Positions 1 through 9,718 of a stretch of DNA of 64,000 bases are shown here, one piece after another. Numbering within the stretch: position 1 is the stretch's first letter; every line of letters starts with the position of its first letter. The position numbers and the translations under genes are program-made. The stretch spans positions 2,182,501-2,246,500 of the forward strand of contig JADKFX010000001.1 of NCBI GenBank assembly GCA_016717265.1, read 5' to 3'. Under the pieces are notes generated by a model that had not been told where the DNA came from, did not search any database, and saw nothing but the letters and a program-made list of their open reading frames with translations. This DNA is from Saprospiraceae bacterium (GTDB lineage Bacteria > Bacteroidota > Bacteroidia > Chitinophagales > Saprospiraceae).

Positions 1-1
1 T

Positions 2-604
2 AAAGGTGAACGGATTTCATCCAGAGGATATAATCTTCCTAAATCACCCAAAACCAGAAAATCAAATATTATTGGAATATTTGCTAAAAAGTATAAGAAC
101 CCATTTTTAATTTTCCTTGCAGCAATCCTTGTTGTACTTATTTTATTTTTCATGTTTTTTAAGGATGGCACTGCACAACAAATGGAAGTTATTCTGCATG
201 ACGCAAAAATTAGTGGACATTACGCTGAAGCAATTGCTCAATTGCAACAACTATCAACTGATAACCTCGAAGTGTCAGACAAAATAGTCCGACTACAAGA
301 AGTTATTCGTAAATATGAAAGAATAGATCCTTTTGTAGATGATGTTGCTGTAGTTTCAACTAAAAATGCTAAAGGAACTTTAAATAGCGATTTTCAGGAA
401 ATCATTCCTGCCATATATACGGCCATAAATATTTCACATGACATTGTTTTTGTGCAATCAAAAGACAATTTATGGGGAGCATTTGACAAAGATGGTAAGT
501 CCTTATTAAAATGCGAATTTATCAAAATTGAATTTAGTCCTGATTTTAGTCAATTGATTGCATTTGATAAAAATCAAAATAAAATAGTCAAAGTCATTCA
601 TTGA
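2..604 (+). CDS. C-terminal part of a membrane-anchored protein, probably a Ser/Thr protein kinase (5' end outside window)
   Basis: The frame is open from the left edge (base 2), so the start lies outside the window; the internal ATG at 152 is not the true start. The visible part has a basic juxtamembrane stretch, one membrane segment (about residues 33-53 of the fragment) and then about 145 residues outside the membrane. That outer part includes a WG-repeat-like piece (NLWGAFDKDGKSLL). No kinase motif is visible; the kinase assignment is inferred from the downstream FHA and PP2C genes and from the usual kinase-TM-sensor layout. Its TGA overlaps the TTG at 601, so the next gene is translationally close. 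It could instead be another membrane-anchored sensor or scaffold. Confidence 0.6.
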   Translation, partial: KGERISSRGYNLPKSPKTRKSNIIGIFAKKYKNPFLIFLAAILVVLILFFMFFKDGTAQQMEVILHDAKISGHYAEAIAQLQQLSTDNLEVSDKIVRLQEVIRKYERIDPFVDDVAVVSTKNAKGTLNSDFQEIIPAIYTAINISHDIVFVQSKDNLWGAFDKDGKSLLKCEFIKIEFSPDFSQLIAFDKNQNKIVKVIH

Positions 605-2328
605 AACTTAAAGATATGTCAACAAATACAACCACTTTAAATCCCCATAAACAAGGCTTGGCAAAAACCATTGGCCAAGGGATCAGTACCATTGGAGGTA
701 GCAGTTCTGTTTTCTATACACTCTTTTACTTGGATGGTACAGTAAGCAAGCAAGCAGGAGATCATGATACAGTAGTAGTGAGCGAGATTTTTCTTGGTAG
801 AGATCGAGATTGTTTGGTCCGTTATGGAGATACCAGGCCAACAGTTTCAAGAAAACATGCTGTCCTTAGATGGGAGAATGGCGTGGTTGTTTTGCATCAC
901 TTGAGTAAAACCAACTCCACTTATGTAAACGACCAGGAAGTATTTGGCCAAAGGCCATTGCAGAATGGGGATGTTATTAAATTATCGAGTGACGGTCCCA
1001 GAATGCGCTTTAATGTAGCCGAGCCAGGTCAGGGAGTCAGAGGCATGCGAATGACAGAACGATTATCCTTGTTTGCCAAGCAAGGTTTAAGACCGTATAG
1101 AAATGCAATCGTTATACTTTCTGCACTCCTATTAATAGCAGCTTCTTTCGCAACATATTATGCTGTCAAAACAAATGATCAAATCGAAGTGCTAAAAGTC
1201 AAGCAGAAGGAAATTGATGTATTATCAAATAAAATGACAGATTCTGAAAAAGAGCTTAATAAATTAGAATCACAAAATAGTGATGATGCCAATAGAATCA
1301 ATGACCTTAAGTCTCAAATTAATCGGTATAAAACCAATATTGATGTGTTGAGAAATGATGTGAGAAATCTTGATAATAAAACGACCAACTTAAATCATGA
1401 ACTAATCACAAATTCCAACAATACAACCACACAACCAGAAGTCAATACAACTCAAGTCTTATCTGAGAATCCTAAATCTTCCTACGACAATGCTTTAGAA
1501 GAGCTTGAAAAAGATATTTATTATGTGTATGTGGAAAGAATTGAAATCATTAATTCCAAAGGCGAGTTAGCTGAGGTAAAATTAAATGCTGAATGGGAAT
1601 TTTGGGGGGCTACAGGATTCATGACAAAAGATGGTGATTTTATAACAGCCCGACACGTTATCGAACCCTGGAAATATTTTAATCCGGAGTTAAAAGAATT
1701 AAGTACTTCGATGTTTGGACCTTGCTCACTAATCCATCTGCTTAGTATTTGTGAATTTAATAATATCAATTTCACTGTTTACTATAAAGCGCTGTCAAAA
1801 AATGGAAATAGCTTTACATTCACCAATAAAGAATGCAATAGCGATCCAAGTAAAGATTATATCTCCAAAACAGATGAAGCTCTCGACAAATGCTCAAAAA
1901 CATTGGCAGACTTGGCGAAGAGTATTTTTAAATCCAATTTAAAGAAATACAATGATTTTAAATCTTCGAAGCGTGGCTACACTGATTGGACTGCAATGCG
2001 AATGCATAATATCAAATCAAATCTTGAAATGTCAAGAGATATTATTCCGATTAAAGGAGAAACGCTTTTTACTTTAGGATATCCATTGTTATCTTCTATC
2101 CAGGAAAATTTTGATAAAAGCAAACTGGAGCCTGCACTAGGTACCATGGTCGTTAGTCAGGGTGGAGCAAAAAATAATGTCACCAATGTTTCAAACCATT
2201 CCTTCACTCCAGGTAATTCTGGAGGGCCGGTATTTGTTAAAAGGAATGGAAAATATATCTGTGTAGGTTTAGTTTCAGCTGCAAGCAATGGAATAGGTTT
2301 TGTTGTGCCTTGTGCTAACGTTAGATAA
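601..2328 (+). CDS. FHA domain - transmembrane - coiled coil - trypsin-like serine protease
   Basis: Predicted to bind phosphothreonine in the cytoplasm through an N-terminal FHA domain (about residues 58-140, with GRDRDC near 66, VSRKHA, and NSTYVN near 105). A membrane helix follows (about 169-190), then a coiled coil (190-265), and a trypsin-like fold outside the inner membrane. The catalytic triad is readable: His352 in TARHV, Asp462 in YTDW and Ser540 in PGNSGGPV. The roughly 110-residue stretch between His and Asp is long and cysteine-containing for this fold. The longest frame starts at a TTG overlapping the previous stop; the ATG at 616 is an equally plausible start five codons in. 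Its position between a probable kinase and a PP2C phosphatase suggests phospho-controlled proteolysis. Confidence 0.88.
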   Translation: MKLKDMSTNTTTLNPHKQGLAKTIGQGISTIGGSSSVFYTLFYLDGTVSKQAGDHDTVVVSEIFLGRDRDCLVRYGDTRPTVSRKHAVLRWENGVVVLHHLSKTNSTYVNDQEVFGQRPLQNGDVIKLSSDGPRMRFNVAEPGQGVRGMRMTERLSLFAKQGLRPYRNAIVILSALLLIAASFATYYAVKTNDQIEVLKVKQKEIDVLSNKMTDSEKELNKLESQNSDDANRINDLKSQINRYKTNIDVLRNDVRNLDNKTTNLNHELITNSNNTTTQPEVNTTQVLSENPKSSYDNALEELEKDIYYVYVERIEIINSKGELAEVKLNAEWEFWGATGFMTKDGDFITARHVIEPWKYFNPELKELSTSMFGPCSLIHLLSICEFNNINFTVYYKALSKNGNSFTFTNKECNSDPSKDYISKTDEALDKCSKTLADLAKSIFKSNLKKYNDFKSSKRGYTDWTAMRMHNIKSNLEMSRDIIPIKGETLFTLGYPLLSSIQENFDKSKLEPALGTMVVSQGGAKNNVTNVSNHSFTPGNSGGPVFVKRNGKYICVGLVSAASNGIGFVVPCANVR

Positions 2329-2389
2329 TTTCAATAGCTAAAATTTATTTCCTAATTAAATAGAAATATTTTCCCCAATAAAATTCTAT

Positions 2390-3760
2390 ATGTACAAATT
2401 GTTATCCATAAAATATAGTGCTGCAACACACGGAGGAATGCACAGGGATAACAATGAAGATAATTTAGCTATATTAAAAGTCAGTGAAAACAACTTTGAA
2501 TTTTCTGATAAATTAAATTTAAATGAAGCAGAAGTAAATGATTTTAATGTTGATCCTGAAAGATTATTTTATTGCACAGTTGCAGATGGAATCGGTGGAG
2601 CGAATGCAGGCGAGTTAGCATCAGAAATTGCCATAAAAATATTTCAGGATTCTATTTCGGAAAATAAAAAGGCAAGCATATCTAACAACGATATGGGTAA
2701 TTTTTTAAGAAATACCATCTTGCTAGCTCATGATAAAATTTGCGAAGTATCACGAGACGATCCTTCAAAAACAGGTATGGGGACTACCATCGTTGTTGCT
2801 TCAATAAATCTAAATGGTCTTTGTGTGGCATGGAGCGGTGATAGTAGAGCTTATCTATGGAGTCCAAAACCATTGAAAAATAGGGATCAACGTTTGGGTC
2901 TCAATCAAATGGAGTTACTCACCAGCGATCATAGTCTCGTTTGGGAGCAAGTGGAGTCCGGTGATATCTCACCCGAAGAAGCCAGAGTTCATCATTTGAG
3001 CCATATTATTAATCAAAATTTAGGGTCAATTGACACTAAGCCAAGACCCGATATTGTTTTCAGGAAGCTCAATAAAGGAGAACGGATTTTGTTATGTTCA
3101 GATGGTTTAAATTCGATGCTTACAGAAGCTCAAATTGAAAAAACACTTTCTTTGCATCTACCCTTATCAGAAATAGTGAATCAATTTATTTTTCAGGCAA
3201 ATGATGCAGGTGGTTTTGACAATATAAGCATCATACTTTTGGAAGTGATGGATGTGGAAGAGGACTCTTCCAGCGCTGGAAAAAGCTCTCATGAGTTCAA
3301 TACTTCAACACAGGTAATTAAAAAATCAGACTCAAATAAACTATTATTGAATTTATCCATCTTGGCAATTGCGAGCTGCATTGTTTTTCTGTTGTTTTTC
3401 ATTTATAAAGAAACAAAAAATCCATCTGGTGCCTTCTTAAATAATAATTCAAAAATGGACTCAACTGGTAAGGAGAAAGAAATTATTCAAGTTGCAACAG
3501 GGCTGTCCACTAAACCTTCTCTTGACAGTACATTGGTTAGAAAAGATAGTATAGCTAAATTGGATAGCAATGTATCGGTTCAGAAAAATATAATTAATAA
3601 TGTAACTAGTAAAAAGAATGTCCGGTCAGAAATAAGTACGAATCCAATTCCTTCTAAAGTTATTGATTCTATTATTGTAGATACTAACTCACAAAAAAAT
3701 ATTGACTTGAAACATAAGTTTCCAAAAATTTTGCCGACAAAGAAATCAAAAAATAAATGA
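2390..3760 (+). CDS. PP2C-family Ser/Thr phosphatase with membrane anchor
   Basis: A metal-dependent protein phosphatase (PPM/PP2C family) that would remove phosphate from Ser/Thr, opposing the probable kinase upstream. The catalytic domain spans about residues 7-285, with metal-site residues in RDNNEDN (Asp20), DGIGG (Asp66), SDG (Asp238) and FDN (Asp277). The GMGTT and GDSRAY motifs are also present. A single membrane helix (about 318-339) follows, then a Ser/Lys/Asn-rich tail of about 115 residues outside the membrane. Most short bacterial PP2C proteins lack the helix and tail. The gene lies 61 bp after the FHA-protease gene. Identity is secure; the substrate is inferred to be the FHA ligand or the kinase. 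Confidence 0.93.
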   Translation: MYKLLSIKYSAATHGGMHRDNNEDNLAILKVSENNFEFSDKLNLNEAEVNDFNVDPERLFYCTVADGIGGANAGELASEIAIKIFQDSISENKKASISNNDMGNFLRNTILLAHDKICEVSRDDPSKTGMGTTIVVASINLNGLCVAWSGDSRAYLWSPKPLKNRDQRLGLNQMELLTSDHSLVWEQVESGDISPEEARVHHLSHIINQNLGSIDTKPRPDIVFRKLNKGERILLCSDGLNSMLTEAQIEKTLSLHLPLSEIVNQFIFQANDAGGFDNISIILLEVMDVEEDSSSAGKSSHEFNTSTQVIKKSDSNKLLLNLSILAIASCIVFLLFFIYKETKNPSGAFLNNNSKMDSTGKEKEIIQVATGLSTKPSLDSTLVRKDSIAKLDSNVSVQKNIINNVTSKKNVRSEISTNPIPSKVIDSIIVDTNSQKNIDLKHKFPKILPTKKSKNK

Positions 3761-3899
3761 AATGCGAAAAACGGGTATTTTGACTAAGCGCTACAGGGGT
3801 AAATTTATTGATTTAGTTTGGGCTAATAACAAAAACAGCTGTATACTTAACCAATTTCGATTTATCTTGGACAAAATTGAAAAACTTTAAACCTAGGAG

Positions 3900-4964
3900 A
3901 TGATCTTGAAATTCAAATATATTCTGATTCTGATAGTTTTCCAATTTCTTTTGTCTTGCAATTCAGATAAAAGGGAGGATGCGATGACTGTCAAAATGGA
4001 ATTCACACTGGATGACAAATCGGTTGGCGATGCTGCTTTGGTCCCCACTAATAACCCGGTCACCAATGATATCAGTCTGGTATATCAATTAACGATAGAT
4101 CAGACATATCATCTTCAGGATATGAATAAAGAATTAAAAAATCTGGATGATAGAAAATGGTATGTGTTAGATGTAAACCAAGAGAGAAAACTTCTAAACT
4201 CAGGAGAAAACACAATTAGCTTTAGTCCGGATCATGCAGGATTGTATAAAATTGCTTTATGCTATATGTATAATCTTGACGAACGTTGTGCAGAACGATT
4301 TATTCATGTTCGTAATGCTGTGAAAGCTTTAACGGCGGAAGTTAAAATCCAAAAGGTGGAGGAAGAAAAAACAAAGGTCCCGGAGCCAAAAATAAGTGTT
4401 TCAAAGCCTTTACCAAAAACCACTCCATCCATTCATACAGAAAACCCCATTGAAATTAAGCCAACTAAAACGGAACCTCACATCATAGTAGTAGAGCCGA
4501 CTCCAAAAGCAAATCCACCGGTTGATAAAACTCCGGTAAAGCAAGCTACCCAGAAAAGAACCCTACTGGAAGAAGGAAGAATACTTCCTTTGAATAACGA
4601 AACCTGCATCCAGGAAAATGGCAAAACGTTAGCAAGAGGAACCATGAGATTGTCAGCAGATAAGGAGATCCGCTTGAAAGGCGCATCCTTGTATGCATCC
4701 AAAGAAGGTAAAATCATTTTGACTCTAAACGGTCCAAATGGCGAACATGGAGAACTGAGCAAAAGTCTGAATGCCGGACTCAATGCCATCCGATTTTCTG
4801 AATGGCCACATTTGATTATGAAAAAAGGAGAAACATGGAGTCTTGAATTTAAAGGACAGGATGGTGTCAAACTTTTTGATTTAAATAATTGCGTAAACGC
4901 TGCCGGATCGGATTTGCGTCCAATGAATAATTTGTTTTTGTTTAATTTGACTTATTATAATTAA
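3900..4964 (+). CDS. hypothetical lipoprotein with Pro/Lys-rich linker
   Basis: The N-terminus is a type II signal peptide with lipobox LLSC (Cys at about residue 20), so an envelope lipoprotein is expected. Residues 25-140 form a beta-rich domain containing a conserved-looking cysteine pair. Residues 150-215 are a Pro/Lys/Thr/Glu-rich linker. Residues 220-340 form a second beta-rich domain beginning with LPLNNETC and ending with a Cys near FDLNNC. I do not recognise a named family. The gene is separated from the PP2C gene by 139 bp and from the next gene by only 15 bp. It probably belongs to the same envelope complex as its downstream neighbours. Confidence 0.8.
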   Translation: MILKFKYILILIVFQFLLSCNSDKREDAMTVKMEFTLDDKSVGDAALVPTNNPVTNDISLVYQLTIDQTYHLQDMNKELKNLDDRKWYVLDVNQERKLLNSGENTISFSPDHAGLYKIALCYMYNLDERCAERFIHVRNAVKALTAEVKIQKVEEEKTKVPEPKISVSKPLPKTTPSIHTENPIEIKPTKTEPHIIVVEPTPKANPPVDKTPVKQATQKRTLLEEGRILPLNNETCIQENGKTLARGTMRLSADKEIRLKGASLYASKEGKIILTLNGPNGEHGELSKSLNAGLNAIRFSEWPHLIMKKGETWSLEFKGQDGVKLFDLNNCVNAAGSDLRPMNNLFLFNLTYYN

Positions 4965-4979
4965 TTACATTGTACTGTT

Positions 4980-7900
4980 ATGAAATACATTAATTTATTG
5001 CTAATTATATTGACTATTCAATTTAAGATTTGTATTGATTGTTCTGCTTGCGATATATTGCCTAATAATAGTTCGGTTTGCGCAAATACAAACAATAGTT
5101 TTAGCAGTTCTGGTGGGTTGAATTATCAATGGAAAATAACAGGAGATGCTACAATATTAAGTCAAACAAATAATACAGTTATTGTTAAATCAGGAAATAG
5201 TGGATCATTTGAATTAAAATGTATTATTGACTTAAATGATAGTTGTACTATTATTGTTATTGTAAATCCAAATCCAACAGTGTTAGCTAATGGGAAAGCA
5301 ACTATTTGTAATGGTACTTCAACAACTATATCAGCAACTGGTGCTTTAACCTATGTATGGAATCCGGGAAATCTAAACGGAGCAATTCAAAATGTCTCTC
5401 CAAGCACAACTACAAACTATACAGTTACAGGTACAGATGCAAAAGGATGTGTAAATACGGACTCAGTGTTAATTACAGTAAATCCAAATCCAACAGTGTT
5501 AGCTAATGGGAAAGCAACTATTTGTAATGGTACTTCAACAACTATATCAGCAACTGGTGCTTTAACCTATGTATGGAATCCGGGAAATCTAAACGGAGCA
5601 ATTCAAAATGTCTCTCCAAGCACAACTATAAACTACACAGTTACAGGTACAGATGCAAAAGGATGTGTAAATACGGACTCAGTGTTAATTACAGTAAATC
5701 CAAATCCAACAGTGTTAGCTAATGGGAAAGCAACTATTTGTAATGGTACTTCAACAACTATATCAGCAACTGGTGCTTTAACCTATGTATGGAATCCGGG
5801 AAATCTAAACGGAGCAATTCAAAATGTCTCTCCAAGCACAACTATAAACTACACAGTTACAGGTACAGATGCAAAAGGATGTTTAAATACGGACTCAGTG
5901 TTAATTACAGTAAATCCAAATCCAACAGTGTTAGCTAATGGGAAAGCAACTATTTGTAATGGTACTTCAACAACGATATCAGCAACTGGTGCTTTAGCCT
6001 ATGTATGGAATCCGGGAAATCTTAACGGAGCACTTCAAAATGTCTCTCCAAGCGCAACTATAAACTACACAGTTACAGGTACAGATGCAAAAGGATGTGT
6101 AAATACGGACTCAGTGTTAATTACAGTAAATCCAAATCCAACAGTGTTAGCTAATGGGAAAGCAACTATTTGTAATGGTACTTCAACAACGATATCAGCA
6201 ACTGGTGCTTTAGCCTATGTATGGAATCCGGGAAATCTTAACGGAGCACTTCAAAATGTCTCTCCAAGCGCAACTATAATCTATACGGTAACTGGGACTG
6301 ATAAAAACGGGTGCAGAAATTCGGATACAAATACGGTAAAGGTTTTAAAACTGCCAAGTTGTGATTTTATAATTATACCAGACCCAGTAAATCCAAACCA
6401 AATAACTCTTAAAATTAAATTGCAAGATACCCACGCAAATGAACCAAGTACTTCTTTGAATAATTACACATTTAAAATTGATGCAAATAATCTCCCTTCC
6501 GATACAGATTTTATGAAGACTATTCCATATAAATTTGTTTCAAAGGGATCACATACAATAATCTTAGAAGTTACTGATAGCAATGGATGTATTTGTATTT
6601 CAGAGCAATCATATTTCACAAATGATCCCGATTGTGAATCGGTTGATTTTAAACCTAAATTCATCAATTCAAATTTATTTTGTTCTACTTTAGACTCTAT
6701 ATATTTAGATCTTGATATAAATATTACAGATTTAAGTCAAGTTGATACCCCTAAAATAATAATTACTAATACAAATAGCTCAAATACTTGTTATAGAGAT
6801 ACAATTAAAAGACTATTAAAGAATAGCAATGGTAGTTTTTTTAGAATACCAATTAAACCTTTATGTGATGGGAAGAATTTATTAAGCTTCAAATTAATAG
6901 CTAAGTTTAACAAAAATGGAACGCTCAAAGAAATAATTTGTGATACAATATTAAATTATGAAATATTTGACCCAGTAACTTTAAAACCAATGTCAGATAA
7001 ATTGTGCCATAATGATGATATTGTTTTTGAAAAAGATTCCGGCGACGCATTAAATATAATTAAACTTACAATAGATAACATTAATTACCCATCTATTCAA
7101 TTTCCAATTCATATTCCATGGATTTCATCAAGTCTAAATAAGGATGTTAGAATGATAAAGTATGAATTAGATTCAAAAGGAATGTGTCATTCAGATTCTT
7201 CATTTAATATTTGCGGATATGGATTTCCCGAAATTACAGATAAACATTTCTGCAAGGGAAATAATGCAATTGATACAGTGCCAAAGGGTTTTAGCTGGGA
7301 ATGGAGTTATGCACCTAATTTCACTGGTAAAACTGATGCTATTAGCATTAATAAGATTCTCACCAATACACCAATCACAGCAACATTGACTAATTTGGCA
7401 TCAGGAGGTTTATGTACTGCAAAAAGTAACTTTACTTTTTACGTTGATTCCATACCAACTTATAAATTGGACAGTATTGGTTGTTCGCCTATTTACTATA
7501 TAGATTCATTAAATCCGTTAACGGCTTTAATTGATTGGAAGGCAACATTTAATATTGATGATTCGAGAAAATATGGAACCAACCGGATTATAATTTTAGA
7601 GACTGGAAGTGGTATTTTAACATCTACAGTGACTATTGGCGGACAATGTCCTATTTCCAAATCAATTAATGTCGCTAATAAGTATAATTTTAAAGATTCA
7701 ACTTCAATGGATAGTATCATTAAGCATTCAAATTGTGGCGATAAAGTATTGCTTTATTACAACAAAAGCGACACCTGTATTTCATTTAATACATCATGGG
7801 TTTCATTTAGTCTTGATGGAATTTTAGATCAATCGTTTGGGGAGGATCACAATAAAACTTATATACTAACTGATAAAGAATATTTGAAACAACATATAAT

Positions 7901-8258
7901 ATTTATGATAAGTAGAAATTGCGGTACTTCATGTAATGGCTACGTAGCATTATTAAGGAATAGTTCTGTAAACAATGATACATGTTTGCTAAAAAAACAA
8001 TCAAAATTGTATTTATTTCCAAACCCTAATGATGGATATTATCGCATTCAATTCAATGATTTTAATTTTGGCAATTATAAGTATAAAATAATAGACATTC
8101 TAGGCAATGATATATACAATTCTCAAATCACCATTAATAATAATCTTCAAAATAGTTTTGAAGACATGAATTCTGAACTTCATTCAGGAATATATAAATT
8201 AATACTTGAAAATCATTCGGGTGAGAGATGGGTGAAAAATATTGTGATCATAAAATAA
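4980..8258 (+). CDS. large T9SS-secreted repeat protein (Ig/PKD-like repeats)
   Basis: A surface or secreted protein of 1092 residues. It has an N-terminal signal peptide, a first Ig-like unit, then five tandem 72-residue Ig/PKD-like repeats (about residues 96-455). Each repeat contains CNGTSTTISATGA and YTVTGTDAKGC. A cysteine-containing region follows, and a T9SS C-terminal sorting domain starts at LYLFPNPNDG (about residue 1012) and ends VKNIVIIK. The repeats are almost identical in DNA, pointing to recent duplication. The gene sits in the train between two envelope genes (15 bp and 36 bp gaps). An adhesive role is inferred from the architecture; no catalytic domain is visible. Confidence 0.9.
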   Translation: MKYINLLLIILTIQFKICIDCSACDILPNNSSVCANTNNSFSSSGGLNYQWKITGDATILSQTNNTVIVKSGNSGSFELKCIIDLNDSCTIIVIVNPNPTVLANGKATICNGTSTTISATGALTYVWNPGNLNGAIQNVSPSTTTNYTVTGTDAKGCVNTDSVLITVNPNPTVLANGKATICNGTSTTISATGALTYVWNPGNLNGAIQNVSPSTTINYTVTGTDAKGCVNTDSVLITVNPNPTVLANGKATICNGTSTTISATGALTYVWNPGNLNGAIQNVSPSTTINYTVTGTDAKGCLNTDSVLITVNPNPTVLANGKATICNGTSTTISATGALAYVWNPGNLNGALQNVSPSATINYTVTGTDAKGCVNTDSVLITVNPNPTVLANGKATICNGTSTTISATGALAYVWNPGNLNGALQNVSPSATIIYTVTGTDKNGCRNSDTNTVKVLKLPSCDFIIIPDPVNPNQITLKIKLQDTHANEPSTSLNNYTFKIDANNLPSDTDFMKTIPYKFVSKGSHTIILEVTDSNGCICISEQSYFTNDPDCESVDFKPKFINSNLFCSTLDSIYLDLDINITDLSQVDTPKIIITNTNSSNTCYRDTIKRLLKNSNGSFFRIPIKPLCDGKNLLSFKLIAKFNKNGTLKEIICDTILNYEIFDPVTLKPMSDKLCHNDDIVFEKDSGDALNIIKLTIDNINYPSIQFPIHIPWISSSLNKDVRMIKYELDSKGMCHSDSSFNICGYGFPEITDKHFCKGNNAIDTVPKGFSWEWSYAPNFTGKTDAISINKILTNTPITATLTNLASGGLCTAKSNFTFYVDSIPTYKLDSIGCSPIYYIDSLNPLTALIDWKATFNIDDSRKYGTNRIIILETGSGILTSTVTIGGQCPISKSINVANKYNFKDSTSMDSIIKHSNCGDKVLLYYNKSDTCISFNTSWVSFSLDGILDQSFGEDHNKTYILTDKEYLKQHIIFMISRNCGTSCNGYVALLRNSSVNNDTCLLKKQSKLYLFPNPNDGYYRIQFNDFNFGNYKYKIIDILGNDIYNSQITINNNLQNSFEDMNSELHSGIYKLILENHSGERWVKNIVIIK
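5265..6344 (+). repeat. five in-frame tandem repeats of 216 bp
   Basis: The unit starts at AATCCAAATCCAACAGTG and recurs at 5265, 5481, 5697, 5913 and 6129, exactly 216 bp (72 codons) apart. Units 1-3 are nearly base-for-base identical. Units 4 and 5 share private changes (for example TTAGCCTATG in place of TTAACCTATG). The last part of unit 5 diverges. Assemblers may have collapsed or expanded the array. Confidence 0.97.
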
Positions 8259-8294
8259 AATTATAATATTAATTTATTTGTAACCAACTTTTTT

Positions 8295-9707
8295 ATGAAT
8301 AGTTATACTTCACGGAAATTATCTTTTGGCTTAAAAGTCTCTATCTTGATCATTCTATTAAATAATCAGATCATTGCCCAGTCCGAAATACTGGAAATCC
8401 GTGAAGATAAAAATAGCCAAATTGCCGAAGATTGCCAAAATGTAAAACGTGATATCAAAGAGTTGATAAGTAAATTTATCATCCGCTTTCAACAGGCGAG
8501 CACTTTTATTGATCTTTCTTTACCTCCTTCTTCTGAAATGCTAGTCACACCGGAAAGCCAGGAAAAATTCACAAAAATGTTTGCTTATAGCTCACGGGTA
8601 TATAATGATTTGATGGATTACCCTATAACAGTTTCGCCTCAGGATTATGCAGCTTTTGTAGCAAGGCATTATAATAAGGGAATTCCTATTGACCAGCTTT
8701 ACATAACAGACGTTTATCTAAAAAGCATTAATTATAACGCGGATGCACAGATCTATGAGATCGCACTCAAAATCAACAAACTGCTTTATACTTCTATCCT
8801 CACTGAAAATAATAAAGAAAAGAAATACAAACAAGGAAGGCTTCATACCCTGGACATGCAATTAAACCTGCCTAAAACGATGGATCCAAAAGACTTGGTA
8901 ATAATTAGTATTACAGGCCCTTTTATCTTAAAACCCAAACCTTTGACGAAATGGTTCAACTTAGATGCCATCGTTGGTTTAAATAAGCCTTCAATTACTA
9001 CTAACAATTGGGTTCTTGACAACTCAAGTTCAAAACTGAATGCAAGCCTCGGCTTATCTGCTGGAATTGGATTTACTTATTTTAATGAACTGTTCCGTAA
9101 CAAAGGTCATTATTTAGTAGTAGGTGTTCATGGCATGATGCATCAGTTTAATATTTCTTCAGATTCTATTGACAATAGTTTTTCAAATCAAATTTTGCAG
9201 AGATATAATATAAATGGAAAAAATATAGTGAGATATAGTAACTATAGCGAAGGAAATAACTTTACTATCGAAGCATTAGTAGGATTAAGTTTAAGTCTGA
9301 AAAAAAACTATCGTAGCAACTTGGGTCTTGGTGTGTATTTTAAACCATATTTTGTATTAAATGCTAGCAAAGCAAATGGCGATATAACAATACTTCAGCA
9401 AATTGGTGAAGAAAAGCCTTGGTGTGTTGACCCAATAGGAGGTTTATCAATAGGAGGCGATGTTAATTCCAATGGATTTTATTTTGTTCTTTCTCCATTT
9501 TATGAGAAGGAAGTCAATAGTAATGGAACCAATCGTTTCAGAGTAAACCTTGATATTAATTATGCATTGACTTCATGGTTTAAGAATACCACATTTAATG
9601 GGGATACAAATTCTCCTTTAGGAAATAATACAATTATCTATTCTAAGTTCCTCCCTCATTATCTGGGTTTGCGATTTGAATACATGTTTAAGATGAATAA
9701 CAAATAA
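8295..9707 (+). CDS. hypothetical outer-membrane beta-barrel-like protein
   Basis: A 470-residue protein with a cleavable signal peptide ending near IIAQ (about residue 29). An alpha/beta soluble region follows, and from about residue 210 alternating amphipathic strands with many aromatic ends, finishing in YLGLRFEYMF. That final strand pattern is typical of an outer-membrane barrel. No family is recognised with confidence. It lies 11 bp upstream of the von Willebrand A gene and 36 bp after the repeat protein, so it is probably co-transcribed. It could provide the outer-membrane part of the neighbouring system; this is inference from context. Confidence 0.78.
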   Translation: MNSYTSRKLSFGLKVSILIILLNNQIIAQSEILEIREDKNSQIAEDCQNVKRDIKELISKFIIRFQQASTFIDLSLPPSSEMLVTPESQEKFTKMFAYSSRVYNDLMDYPITVSPQDYAAFVARHYNKGIPIDQLYITDVYLKSINYNADAQIYEIALKINKLLYTSILTENNKEKKYKQGRLHTLDMQLNLPKTMDPKDLVIISITGPFILKPKPLTKWFNLDAIVGLNKPSITTNNWVLDNSSSKLNASLGLSAGIGFTYFNELFRNKGHYLVVGVHGMMHQFNISSDSIDNSFSNQILQRYNINGKNIVRYSNYSEGNNFTIEALVGLSLSLKKNYRSNLGLGVYFKPYFVLNASKANGDITILQQIGEEKPWCVDPIGGLSIGGDVNSNGFYFVLSPFYEKEVNSNGTNRFRVNLDINYALTSWFKNTTFNGDTNSPLGNNTIIYSKFLPHYLGLRFEYMFKMNNK

Positions 9708-9718
9708 CTATTATTTTT

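Noticed and set aside
1521..1775. Reading frame on the - strand inside the FHA-protease gene
   Set aside because: Shadow of the + strand gene; no known motif or start context.
5265..6344. Could be a CRISPR or satellite array
   Set aside because: The units are 216 bp, in frame, without short spacers, and code for Ig-like repeats.
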